This document shows, piece after piece, positions 26,430 through 32,933 of a stretch of 32,933 bases of DNA. The stretch covers positions 1 through 32,933 of the forward strand of contig CAKMPP010000018.1 of assembly GCA_927911475.1 (NCBI GenBank). The letters run 5' to 3'. The position numbers and the translations under genes are program-made. The DNA is from an uncultured Solobacterium sp. GTDB taxonomy: Bacteria > Bacillota_I > Bacilli_A > Erysipelotrichales > Erysipelotrichaceae. A model generated the notes under the pieces. It searched no databases. It saw only the letters and a program-made list of their open reading frames with translations, and had not been told where the DNA came from. Positions within the stretch are counted from its first letter, which is position 1. Every line of letters begins with the position of its first letter.

Positions 26430-28370
26430 TTATTGCACCTTTGTGCCTGGAGTTAAGCCGTTGACTTCAACAAGTCCGATTGTCTTGTCTTCCTTACCAG
26501 CTAGTAACATACCCTGTGATTCAATACCACGGATGACTGTTGGTTGTAGGTTAGCAATCATTACAATACTCTTACCGATAACTTGTCCTGGTGTATAGCT
26601 TTGTGCTAAGCCAGAAACAATCTGACGCACTTCACCATCACCCAAGTCCACTTTAAGAACAAAGAGCTTATCCGCATCAGGATGTCTTTCACAAGAAAGA
26701 ACCTTACCAACACGCAGGTCAATCTTCTGGAAGTCTTCTACCGTAACCGTTGGCTTCTTTTCAATTTCCTTCTTACGTGCTTTCGCATTGATTTCATTGA
26801 TCATATCAATCTTAGATTGAATTGCTTTTTCATCAATACGTGCAAATAAGATTTCTGGCTTCTCTGCAACGTGGATTCCAGTTTCAAGCTTACCAAATTC
26901 AGAAATTGTTTCGAAGTCTCTTTGTTGTGTATTTAAATCATCTAGAATCTTCTTAGATGTCTCTGGGAAGAATGGTTCCATTAATACAGCTGCGATACGT
27001 ACAGATTCTAATAAGTTATAGAGAACAGTCGCAAGACGCTCAATCTTGTCGGAATCCTTTGCAAGTGCCCATGGTGTTGTCTCATCGATATACTTGTTAC
27101 ATCTAGAGAATAAATCAAGAATATCCTGGATTGCGTCAGCCACTCTGAGTTCATCCATCTTCTCGATAACCTTCTTCACTGTGCCTGTAGCCATTGTCTT
27201 GAGTTCATCATCAACTGGTTCACTGACATTTGGATTCGCAACAACTCCACCGAAGTACTTATTCTGCATGGAGATTGTACGATTTACTAAGTTACCTAGG
27301 TTATTCGCAAGGTCACTGTTAATACGTTCAATCATTAGGTCATATGTCACATGTCCATCTTGTGCAAATGGCATCTCATGTAACATGATGAAACGAACAG
27401 CGTCTACACCAAACAACTTCACTAAGTCATCCGCATAAATCACATTACCATGTGACTTAGACATCTTAGAATCACCAATCAATAGCCATGGGTGTCCAAA
27501 TACCTGCTTAGGTAATGGTTCATTCAATGCCATTAACATAATTGGCCAATAAATTGTATGGAAACGAATAATGTCCTTACCAATCAAATGAAGATCGGCA
27601 GGCCAGTATTTCTTATAGAGTTCATCATGATTACCATCCGCATCATATCCAAGACCTGTAATATAGTTGGATAATGCGTCAATCCAAACGTATACAACGT
27701 GCTTTGGATCAAACTCTACTGGAATTCCCCACTTAAATGATGTACGTGATACACAAAGATCTTGTAATCCTGGTTTTAAGAAGTTGTTTACCATTTCATT
27801 CTTACGGCTTTCTGGTTGAATGAAGTGTGGATGTTCATCGATATACTTCATCAACTGATCAGCGTACTTACTCATCTTAAAGAAGTAAGCTTCTTCTTTC
27901 ATTGGTACAACTTCACCACCACAAACCGGGCACTTACCTTCTTCTGTTAACTGACTCTTTGTGTAGAAGGCTTCATCTTCTTGACAATATAAGCCTTCAT
28001 AATATCCCTTATAGATATCACCCTGGTCATAGAACTTCTTAAAGATCTTTTGTACTTGTCTTTCATGTGGCTTATCTGTTGTACGAATGAAATAGTCGTA
28101 AGAAGTATTCATGACATCAAATTGTTGTTTGATGACAGCAGCTACTTCATCTACGAATTGTTTAGGTGTCTTACCTGCAGCCTTTGCCTTCTCTTCTACC
28201 TTTTGACCATGTTCGTCTGTTCCTGTTTGGAAACGTACATCATAGCCTTCCGCACGCTTAAATCTAGCGATTGCGTCTGCTAGTACAATCTCATAAACAT
28301 TTCCGATGTGTGGTTTTCCTGATGTATATGCGATTGCGGTTGTAATGTAATACGGTTTTTTATTTTCCAT
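26430..28370 (-). CDS. metG: Methionine-tRNA ligase
   Basis: Charges tRNA(Met) with methionine. The class I motifs are present: the HIGH-type PHIGNVYEIVLAD near the N terminus and KMSKSHGN, with a CPVCGG zinc knot and, at the C terminus (about residues 540-646), the EMAP/Trbp111-type tRNA-binding domain (DLRVGKVLSCERHPDADKL). I start at ATG 28368-28370, which gives MENKKPYYITTAIAY and has AGGAGG at about 28380-28385. A longer frame from 28424 would begin inside the T-box antiterminator and is not a real N terminus. The product has 646 residues. It is controlled by the T-box leader directly upstream. Confidence 0.95.
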   Translation of the reverse strand: MENKKPYYITTAIAYTSGKPHIGNVYEIVLADAIARFKRAEGYDVRFQTGTDEHGQKVEEKAKAAGKTPKQFVDEVAAVIKQQFDVMNTSYDYFIRTTDKPHERQVQKIFKKFYDQGDIYKGYYEGLYCQEDEAFYTKSQLTEEGKCPVCGGEVVPMKEEAYFFKMSKYADQLMKYIDEHPHFIQPESRKNEMVNNFLKPGLQDLCVSRTSFKWGIPVEFDPKHVVYVWIDALSNYITGLGYDADGNHDELYKKYWPADLHLIGKDIIRFHTIYWPIMLMALNEPLPKQVFGHPWLLIGDSKMSKSHGNVIYADDLVKLFGVDAVRFIMLHEMPFAQDGHVTYDLMIERINSDLANNLGNLVNRTISMQNKYFGGVVANPNVSEPVDDELKTMATGTVKKVIEKMDELRVADAIQDILDLFSRCNKYIDETTPWALAKDSDKIERLATVLYNLLESVRIAAVLMEPFFPETSKKILDDLNTQQRDFETISEFGKLETGIHVAEKPEILFARIDEKAIQSKIDMINEINAKARKKEIEKKPTVTVEDFQKIDLRVGKVLSCERHPDADKLFVLKVDLGDGEVRQIVSGLAQSYTPGQVIGKSIVMIANLQPTVIRGIESQGMLLAGKEDKTIGLVEVNGLTPGTKVQ

Positions 28371-28386
28371 TTTTGCGTACCTCCTC

Positions 28387-28614
28387 AAAATAAAAGACAT
28401 CCCAAATGAAAGGACGTCTTGCACGCGTTACCACCTTTGTCTTGCGGATGAATCACTCATCTGCCTCTCTTCGTTGTAACGGACGTCTCCGGATCATACT
28501 CTTCGCATGACCAGCTCCAAGACCATGTTCCATTTTCCCTTCATGCATGTTTTCACCTACCACATACTCTCTACGTTTCTAAGAAAATGTACTCTTCTTT
28601 TCATTGCTGTTATC
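28387..28614 (-). promoter_or_regulatory. T-box leader of metG (methionine-responsive)
   Basis: This fills most of the 436-base gap between metG and the cold-shock gene. The T-box sequence AGGTGGTAACGCG is at 28424-28436. The terminator stem AAGACGTCC (28412-28420) pairs with GGGATGTCTT (28394-28403) and is followed by a T-rich stretch, just ahead of the metG ribosome site. Stem I landmarks are present upstream (AAGAAGAGTA near 28590, AGAGAG, GGTGAAA, and ATGGAAC...TTGGAG). A likely specifier codon is ATG at 28495-28497, followed by A, as expected for tRNA(Met). A GATGA/TCATC hairpin near 28452-28466 is probably stem III. Uncharged tRNA(Met) should favour antitermination. Confidence 0.9.
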
Positions 28615-28620
28615 GGTATT

Positions 28621-28648
28621 ATTATACGTTGAAAGTGTGTTTTTGCAA
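28621..28648 (-). promoter_or_regulatory. Promoter of the metG T-box transcript
   Basis: On the minus strand TTGCAA (28643-28648) and TATAAT (28621-28626) are 16 bp apart. The start would be near 28614, at the 5' edge of stem I of the T-box. Confidence 0.6.
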
Positions 28649-28806
28649 ATACACAGAATGTATATTTGTGTTGGCAAAAGCCTTTTCTATCGCCTTTATA
28701 AAAGCGTTCTACATAAATAAACCTTGTGTTTTAACCTTGCCAGTATATCATTATAAAGAATACAGGATTTACTTCCGTATCATAGAATAGGAGATTCAAA
28801 GGCACA

Positions 28807-29007
28807 ATGGCAACAGGCAAGGTAAAATGGTTTAATGCTGAAAAGGGCTACGGATTCATCACAACTGATGAAGGTAAGGACGTTTTCGTTCATTACTCAG
28901 CAATTCAGAGTGAAGGATTCAAGACACTTGATGAAGGCGCTGCAGTAAGCTTCGACATCACAGAGTCTAATCGTGGACCACAGGCTTCCAACGTAACAAA
29001 GCTCTAA
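28807..29007 (+). CDS. csp: Cold-shock protein (CspA family)
   Basis: Single-stranded nucleic-acid-binding protein of 66 residues, acting as an RNA chaperone. The whole chain is one cold-shock domain: GKVKWFNAEKGYGFI holds RNP1 (KGYGFI), and DVFVHYSAI holds RNP2 (VFVHY). AGGAG at 28789-28793 is 13 bases from the ATG, a little far, and AAAGG nearer could also help. The gene is monocistronic, divergent from metG and ended by a strong terminator at 29027. I did not find a convincing promoter in the upstream part of the gap. Confidence 0.95.
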   Translation: MATGKVKWFNAEKGYGFITTDEGKDVFVHYSAIQSEGFKTLDEGAAVSFDITESNRGPQASNVTKL

Positions 29008-29026
29008 TTAAGAACATTGTACGAAC

Positions 29027-29053
29027 AAAAGAACGGTTTATCCGTTCTTTTTT
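29027..29053 (+). terminator. Terminator of the cold-shock gene
   Basis: AAAAGAACGG (29027-29036) and CCGTTCTTTT (29042-29051) form a perfect 10-bp stem with loop TTTAT. The T-run continues to 29053. It lies 20 bases past the stop. Confidence 0.92.
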
Positions 29054-29072
29054 ATTGTTGATTAGTTCAAGA

Positions 29073-29098
29073 AAAAAGATGGCGTGTGCCATCTTTTT
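29073..29098 (-). terminator. Terminator of prs
   Basis: AAAAAGATGGC (29073-29083) and GCCATCTTTTT (29088-29098) form a perfect 11-bp stem with a 4-base loop. On the minus strand it is followed by a T-run and lies 8 bases after the prs stop at 29106. Confidence 0.9.
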
Positions 29099-29105
29099 AT
29101 ATCTC

Positions 29106-30080
29106 TTATTTAAAACTGTCGAATGAGTATTCTTCATATACCTTGGAGACAGGTGTATGATTTTCGATTGATTCGATTGTATTCGCAAGCATTTCAGCGA
29201 TAGATAATACTTGAATCTTTGTTGTACTTGTCTTCTGGTCTTCACGAAGTGGAATTGTATCTGTAATCACCATCTTTGTGATTGGTGAGTTTTCAATCTT
29301 CGCAATCGCATCACGTGAGAATACACCATGTGTAATTCCAGTGTAGATATCCTTAGCACCATAGCGCTTTAAGATTTCGCAACCGGCTACAAGTGATCCT
29401 GCTGTATCGCAGATATCATCAATGACGATACATGTTTTATCCTTAACATCACCAATGATGTTCTGTGCTTCTACCATGTTTGGCTTTGGACGACGCTTAT
29501 CGATAATTGCGATAGGTGCATCTAATAAATCAGCCACTCTTCTAGCACGTGTAACTCCACCATGGTCTGGTGAAACAACTACTAATTCATCCTTTGGAAT
29601 TTGTAGACCCTTGAAGTAACTAGCAAGCATCGGTACTGCTGTAATATCATCGATAGGAATATCGAAGTAGCCCTGAATCTGTGCAGCGTGTAAATCAAAT
29701 GTTACAACACGGTTAGCTCCTGCAACCTGTAATAGGTTTGCGACTAGCTTCGATGTAATTGGCTGACGTGGTTTTGCTTTACGATCCTGACGAGCATATC
29801 CGTAATAAGGCATAATAACGTTAATTTCTCCAGCACTTGCACGTCTACATGCATCGATGCAGATGAGAACTTCCATTAAACGCTCTGATACTGGGTTACA
29901 TGTTGACTGAATGATGAAAACAGAACGACCTCTGACTGACTCTTGTGGTTCGACTAAAATCTCACCATCTGCGAAATGCTCAACCTTGATTTTACCTAAA
30001 GGTAATCCCAAATGTTTACAAATAGACGCTGCTAGATCGGTGCTAGATGTTAGAGCGAATACGACAGTTTCCTTAACCAT
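29106..30080 (-). CDS. prs: Ribose-phosphate pyrophosphokinase
   Basis: Makes PRPP from ribose 5-phosphate and ATP for purine, pyrimidine, His, Trp and NAD synthesis. Visible motifs are the ATP flexible-loop region YARQDRKAKPRQPI, the DLHAAQIQGYFDIPID signature, SPDHGGVTRARR and the PRPP-binding loop CIVIDDICDTAGS. The length of 324 is normal. It is the last gene of the rsmA-ispE-glmU-prs run, 67 bases after glmU, a neighbourhood conserved with Bacillus. A GGGAG site lies about 12 bases upstream of the ATG. Frame intact. Confidence 0.96.
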   Translation of the reverse strand: MVKETVVFALTSSTDLAASICKHLGLPLGKIKVEHFADGEILVEPQESVRGRSVFIIQSTCNPVSERLMEVLICIDACRRASAGEINVIMPYYGYARQDRKAKPRQPITSKLVANLLQVAGANRVVTFDLHAAQIQGYFDIPIDDITAVPMLASYFKGLQIPKDELVVVSPDHGGVTRARRVADLLDAPIAIIDKRRPKPNMVEAQNIIGDVKDKTCIVIDDICDTAGSLVAGCEILKRYGAKDIYTGITHGVFSRDAIAKIENSPITKMVITDTIPLREDQKTSTTKIQVLSIAEMLANTIESIENHTPVSKVYEEYSFDSFK

Positions 30081-30147
30081 GATTTTTCTCTTCTCCCATA
30101 TGAATGTTGCTTATCCTTATTAATTAAAGATGTTTTATAACTATTCG

Positions 30148-31089
30148 TCAACCCTTACGGCGTATAAATGGCCCTACTATTTCAGCTTTTGAAACTTTTG
30201 TGTCTTCTAACCATGTACCTGGTAGAATTTCGGCGAAATCTTCAACTGTGGTATCTCCGTAGAGATATGTATTTGGGTGAATAATCACATCTGTTCCAAA
30301 TGTTACATTAGGCCCAATATACGCTGTATTAGGATCGTAGATTGTAACACCCTTCTTCATCCACTCTGTATTAATTCTTTCTTGCATATATTTTGCGGCA
30401 TGTGCTAATTCCACATTTCCATTAATACCTTGTACTTCTTGCCAATCATCACATGGAATTGCTACAACCTTCTTACCTAGTTTCTTTAAAATCTCAACTA
30501 AATCTGTTAGATAGTATTCGTTCTGGGCATTGTTGTTATTCAAATGCTTGAGACCTTCAAATAGTGATTGGTTATTGAAGGCATAGATACCTGTGTTAAT
30601 TTCACGTACTGCCTTTTCAGCATCATTTGCATCTTTGAACTCAACAATCTTTTCAACTGTTCCATCCGCATTACGAATGACACGACCATATGCTCCATTG
30701 TCTTCCGGAATTGCAGTGAGTACTGCCATATCCGCATCACCAATCAAATCATATAATTTCTGGTATGTTTCTGGTTTTACGCAAGGTGTATCTCCACTAG
30801 CAACTAGAGTAATACCCTCTTCATTTGCGAGCTGTTGTGCCTGCATGACCGCATGTCCTGTTCCAAGCTGTGGTTCTTGTACCGCAAACTCGCACTTTCC
30901 AGCCATCGCAGTTTCAACTTCTTCGTGCTTATAACCAACTACACATACAATTCTTTCTGTACCAGACTTCTTTAAGCTATTGATTACCATACCTAACATT
31001 GGTACTTCTAGAATCTTATGTAATACCTTTGGCAATTCTGAGTGCATGCGAGTTCCTTTACCACCCGCCATAATAATTGCATTCTTCAT
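30148..31089 (-). CDS. glmU: GlmU-type N-acetylglucosamine-1-phosphate uridyltransferase, lacking acetyltransferase domain
   Basis: Makes UDP-GlcNAc for peptidoglycan. The N-terminal nucleotidyltransferase is complete: IIMAGGKGTRMHSELPKVLH, LGTGHAVMQA, SGDTPCVKPET, INTGIYAF. The start of the left-handed beta helix follows (TIYDPNTAYIGPNVTFGTDV). The protein then stops at residue 313 after EIVGPFIRRKG, where bifunctional GlmU (about 450 residues) continues with the helix that carries the GlcN-1-P acetyltransferase site. None of the other frames continues the domain in the 67 bases before prs. The acetyl transfer must therefore be done elsewhere, or this copy is truncated. It follows ispE by 11 bases. 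Confidence 0.87.
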   Translation of the reverse strand: MKNAIIMAGGKGTRMHSELPKVLHKILEVPMLGMVINSLKKSGTERIVCVVGYKHEEVETAMAGKCEFAVQEPQLGTGHAVMQAQQLANEEGITLVASGDTPCVKPETYQKLYDLIGDADMAVLTAIPEDNGAYGRVIRNADGTVEKIVEFKDANDAEKAVREINTGIYAFNNQSLFEGLKHLNNNNAQNEYYLTDLVEILKKLGKKVVAIPCDDWQEVQGINGNVELAHAAKYMQERINTEWMKKGVTIYDPNTAYIGPNVTFGTDVIIHPNTYLYGDTTVEDFAEILPGTWLEDTKVSKAEIVGPFIRRKG

Positions 31090-31100
31090 TTTATTTCCTC

Positions 31101-31964
31101 CTATATTTCATGCAAGCATGACTTATCGTGTATATACTGTTGTCTTTCTGACAAGTATCTCTTCTTTTTTAATACATCGATGGAACGTTCTAACAACTCT
31201 ATGTCTTTTGTGATACCAAATACAGTTGAACCACTACCTGACATCAGCACACCATCAAATCCTAAGTCCAATAAATCTTGTTTGGCCTTTCGGATTTCAG
31301 GGACCAATGTCATTGCGGCATTTTCCATGGAGTTACCTAAACAATGGATAATGCCGTCATAATCGTTGTTTTCTAGTGCTTCTTGCATTGCTTTACAATC
31401 AGGATGAATTCCTTCTTGTTCATCCACGATGTGGAAGGCTTCAGCAGTCGATACACCCTTGCGTGGCTTAATCAACAATAATGAGAAATCTGGTTTACAT
31501 AAGAATGTTGTTATCTTCTCACCAACCCCTTCCACAAATGCAGGTCGATTGAGGATACAGAATGGTACATCTGCACCAACTTCTTTACCCACCGCAATCA
31601 TCTCTTCTTTTGTAAGATTTAGATTACACATGCGATTAATCATACGTATTGCGGCAGCCGCATCTGCACTACCACCCGCAAGACCAGCTCTTGTAGGAAT
31701 ATGTTTCTCCAAACGACAGCGAAACTCTTCTTTGAGAGTATACTTTTCCTGCATGATATGAATCGCTTTGATAATTGTATTCTTATCATTGATCGGTAAG
31801 TAGTCTCGATTTAACTCCAGTGTTGTTTGTTTTGCAAATTCCATTTCTAAAACATCATAGAAATTGATTGGAACCATAATCATTTTTAAATCATGGTAAC
31901 CATCTTCTCGTTTACCTACAACATCTAAACACAGATTAATTTTTGCGTATGCTCGCTCTTTCAT
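31101..31964 (-). CDS. ispE: 4-diphosphocytidyl-2-C-methyl-D-erythritol kinase
   Basis: ATP-dependent GHMP kinase of the MEP pathway to isoprenoid precursors. The N terminus YAKINLCLDVVGKREDGYHD and the ATP loop PTRAGLAGGSADAAA are diagnostic, and VLMSGSGSTVFGI is the third GHMP motif. The length of 287 is normal. The start overlaps the rsmA stop by 4 bases (ATGA), showing translational coupling. It shows that the organism uses the MEP route. Confidence 0.95.
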   Translation of the reverse strand: MKERAYAKINLCLDVVGKREDGYHDLKMIMVPINFYDVLEMEFAKQTTLELNRDYLPINDKNTIIKAIHIMQEKYTLKEEFRCRLEKHIPTRAGLAGGSADAAAAIRMINRMCNLNLTKEEMIAVGKEVGADVPFCILNRPAFVEGVGEKITTFLCKPDFSLLLIKPRKGVSTAEAFHIVDEQEGIHPDCKAMQEALENNDYDGIIHCLGNSMENAAMTLVPEIRKAKQDLLDLGFDGVLMSGSGSTVFGITKDIELLERSIDVLKKKRYLSERQQYIHDKSCLHEI

Positions 31965-32803
31965 TTCATGACCTCATGAATTTGTTTTAATTCATCGATG
32001 GTTAATTCCTGGGCACGTTTATTGGCTGGAATATTAGCCTTCTCTAGTATCTCTATTGCCTTAGTACCATCATCTACATATTCTTTCAGATTGTTATAAA
32101 TAGTTTTACGACGTTGCTTGAAACAGGCTCTTACCAGTTCAAAGAAGTCTCGAATCTCTTCATTACTTGCGTCATGATTCTTTCTGGCAAATTGAATGAT
32201 GACACTATCGACAGCAGGGGAAGGATTAAAGGATCTACCTGGTACTGTAAATAAACGTTTGATATCGAATAGATATTGTCCCTCTACAGATAGGGCGTTG
32301 TATTCAGGATCTTTTGGTTTTGCGACAAAACGATCACCGACTTCCTTCTGTACCATAACTGTAATATAAGAGATATCTGGATTTTCAAATATTTTAAAAA
32401 GTACTGGTGTCGTAATGTAGTATGGAAGATTTGCACATACAGATACAGTTTTATACTTTTCTTTTAATGCATGTACAACTTCATCTAAATCACATGTTAA
32501 GAAATCCTGTAAGATAATCTCTACATTGGAATAGTCTTCTAAAGTATGTTGTAGTACTGGAATTAGACCTTCATCTATCTCAAATGCAAGTACATGTTGT
32601 GCATGCATCGCCAGCTGTTCGGTTAAACTTCCAATGCCTGGACCAATTTCGATGACTGCACCTTCGCAATGTGACATTTCAGCACAGCGTTCTACGATAA
32701 TCGGATCAACCAAGAAGTTCTGGCCAAATCCTTTCTTCGCTCGTAATCCAAATTGATCTAGTATCTCTTTTGTGCGAGACGGTGTTGAAATTAATTTCTT
32801 CAT
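31961..32803 (-). CDS. rsmA: 16S rRNA dimethyladenosine transferase
   Basis: KsgA/RsmA dimethylates the two adjacent adenines near the 3' end of 16S rRNA. FGQNFLVDPIIVERC is the family N terminus. VIEIGPGIGSLTEQLA is the S-adenosylmethionine motif, and NLPYYITTPVLFKI is the catalytic NLPY motif. The C-terminal domain (FKQRRKTIYNNLK) completes a 280-residue protein. Its ATG overlaps the end of rnmV. The pair rnmV-rsmA is conserved in Bacillota. Confidence 0.96.
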   Translation of the reverse strand: MKKLISTPSRTKEILDQFGLRAKKGFGQNFLVDPIIVERCAEMSHCEGAVIEIGPGIGSLTEQLAMHAQHVLAFEIDEGLIPVLQHTLEDYSNVEIILQDFLTCDLDEVVHALKEKYKTVSVCANLPYYITTPVLFKIFENPDISYITVMVQKEVGDRFVAKPKDPEYNALSVEGQYLFDIKRLFTVPGRSFNPSPAVDSVIIQFARKNHDASNEEIRDFFELVRACFKQRRKTIYNNLKEYVDDGTKAIEILEKANIPANKRAQELTIDELKQIHEVMK

Positions 32804-32933
32804 TTATCTATAACCTCTCGTAATTCTTCTTTGTTAATCGTAAGACAGTTTAACCTTGCAAGCATGGTCTTCGCATTACCATCTCCAATATGGAGTATTC
32901 TCCAACTTTACGTCGAATTTCCGCACTATCAGA
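32800..32933 (-). CDS. rnmV: Ribonuclease M5, C-terminal end (partial, frameshifted)
   Basis: The C-terminal end of the 5S rRNA maturase; the rest lies outside the window. In one frame the segment reads SDSAEIRRKVGEY. In another it reads HIGDGNAKTMLARLNCLTIN, followed by KEELREVIDK and a TGA at 32800-32802 that overlaps the rsmA ATG. One base seems to be missing near 32894-32900, restoring GELLHIGDG. Recognition rests on the GNAKTML-LN end and on the rsmA neighbour. Confidence 0.75.

Noticed and set aside
28371..28424. Longer N terminus for MetG from an upstream in-frame start
   Set aside because: Those 18 codons lie in the T-box antiterminator and terminator. The AGGAGG site and the family N terminus place the start at 28370.
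28642..28676. Imperfect hairpin TTTGC...GCAAA upstream of the cold-shock gene
   Set aside because: Pairing is interrupted and it overlaps the metG promoter; no clear RNA family or function.
28967..29245. Minus-strand 92-residue frame across the cold-shock gene end and prs
   Set aside because: It runs through two strong terminators and overlaps prs; it has no family resemblance.

Overview
This is an AT-rich (low-GC) chromosomal segment of a Gram-positive bacterium of the Bacillota type. The signs are strong AGGAGG ribosome binding sites, a T-box leader on metG, the conserved block rnmV-rsmA-ispE-glmU-prs, and several PTS permeases. The gene set would fit Erysipelotrichia, but I cannot prove the class from sequence alone. 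No CRISPR array, rRNA, tRNA, transposase or phage gene was seen.

Layout. 98-2534 (+): a two-gene surface-glycan O-acylation unit, an SGNH-fold partner followed by an AlgI/DltB-type MBOAT acyltransferase. 2568-7929 (-): DNA repair pair mutS-uvrA. 8144-9352 (+): an AAA ATPase of the DUF4143 class, divergent from mutS and preceded by three palindromes spaced exactly 40 bp apart. 9429-19100 (-): a seven-gene carbohydrate operon (sugar isomerase, split transketolase N and C subunits, FGGY kinase, metallo-beta-lactamase-fold protein, GH1 phospho-glycosidase, large GH106-like glycosidase). A LacI-family regulator (19179-20178, +) is divergent from it. 20221-23323 (-): a PTS EIIBC permease and a nucleoside-hydrolase-like/Sde182 protein, with AT-rich palindromes around their promoters. 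23510-26324 (-): a second PTS-like permease with a degenerate EIIB domain, nadK and a GNAT acetyltransferase. 26430-28614 (-): metG with its T-box leader. 28807-29007 (+): a cold-shock protein. 29106-32933 (-): prs, glmU (lacking its acetyltransferase domain), ispE, rsmA and the end of rnmV.

The LacI-linked operon reads as one pathway: PTS uptake of a beta-glucoside, intracellular cleavage by GH1 and the larger glycosidase, isomerisation of a released aldose, phosphorylation by the FGGY kinase, and carbon-carbon cleavage by the two-subunit transketolase. This enzyme set resembles the transketolase route for D-apiose, but the substrate is not proven.

A dominant property of the window is frameshifts. 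Twelve genes carry fourteen apparent single-step frame disruptions. At least eight are one extra base in an A/T homopolymer. In every case the rest of the family sequence continues undamaged in another frame, so I annotate full spans. Sequencing or assembly error is the simplest explanation. Since mutS is itself broken, a true mutator lineage cannot be excluded from this sequence.
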